From Zygnema cylindricum (Eukaryota > Streptophyta > Zygnematophyceae > Zygnematales > Zygnemataceae), in contig JBBHKE010000294.1 in the NCBI GenBank assembly GCA_037447655.1, forward strand, positions 162,028-226,027: a stretch of DNA of 64,000 bases. The letters run 5' to 3'. Shown here piece by piece: positions 63,874 through 64,000 of the stretch (position 1 is the stretch's first letter; each line of letters begins with the position of its first letter). The notes beneath the pieces are model-generated. The model worked only from the letters and a program-made list of their open reading frames with translations. It had not been told where the DNA came from and ran no database searches. The position numbers and the translations under genes are program-made.

Positions 63874-64000
<127 letters not shown>

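Overview
The window looks like nuclear DNA of a streptophyte (charophyte alga or land plant; a Chara-like alga would fit). The evidence is three intron-rich genes whose spliced products match plant-type MRE11, NAD-isocitrate dehydrogenase catalytic subunit and TEX1/THOC3, together with Ty1/copia retrotransposons and abundant small DNA transposons. The species assignment is inference. Three 10-base N runs (549-558, 21937-21946, 49661-49670) mark scaffold joins.

Layout. 1-3.1 kb: tandem repeats and AT-rich intergenic DNA. 3.15-17.2 kb: MRE11 on the minus strand, 22 coding exons that I could join in frame to about 775 aa. 17.23-17.91 kb: a short head-to-head intergenic region with a CT microsatellite, probably a shared promoter. 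17.91-22.57 kb: NAD-IDH on the plus strand, 7 exons, 376 aa, its last intron holding an 847-bp hAT-like element with an exact 8-bp target duplication. 22.6-26.8 kb: repeats, a truncated hAT copy and one orphan exon of the mitochondrial pyruvate dehydrogenase E1-beta subunit. 26.8-36.8 kb: a nested transposon block in which a gag-deleted copia element (minus) is interrupted by two solo LTRs of another family in opposite orientations, the whole lying between inverted LTR copies. 36.9-38.9 kb: a broken DDE (pogo/Tigger-type) transposase. 38.9-44.6 kb: retroelement leader and gag fragments with a second inverted pair of the same solo-LTR family. 44.6-53.1 kb: a zinc-knuckle gag-like relic, unassigned repeats and a second hAT end. 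53.56-61.66 kb: TEX1/THOC3 on the minus strand, 11 exons, 324 aa. 63.0-63.9 kb: possible last exons of an unrecognised plus-strand gene, then a long GA microsatellite at the window edge.

The three genes act in separate processes: DNA double-strand break repair, the mitochondrial TCA cycle, and mRNA export through the THO/TREX complex. All exon joins were made by eye from GT/AG sites, reading phase and family similarity; none has been tested against transcripts. I found no convincing new multi-gene system. The most unusual material is the transposon architecture: small inverted-repeat families seeded in the introns of all three genes, inverted solo-LTR pairs in and around copia coding fragments, and an orphan PDH exon.
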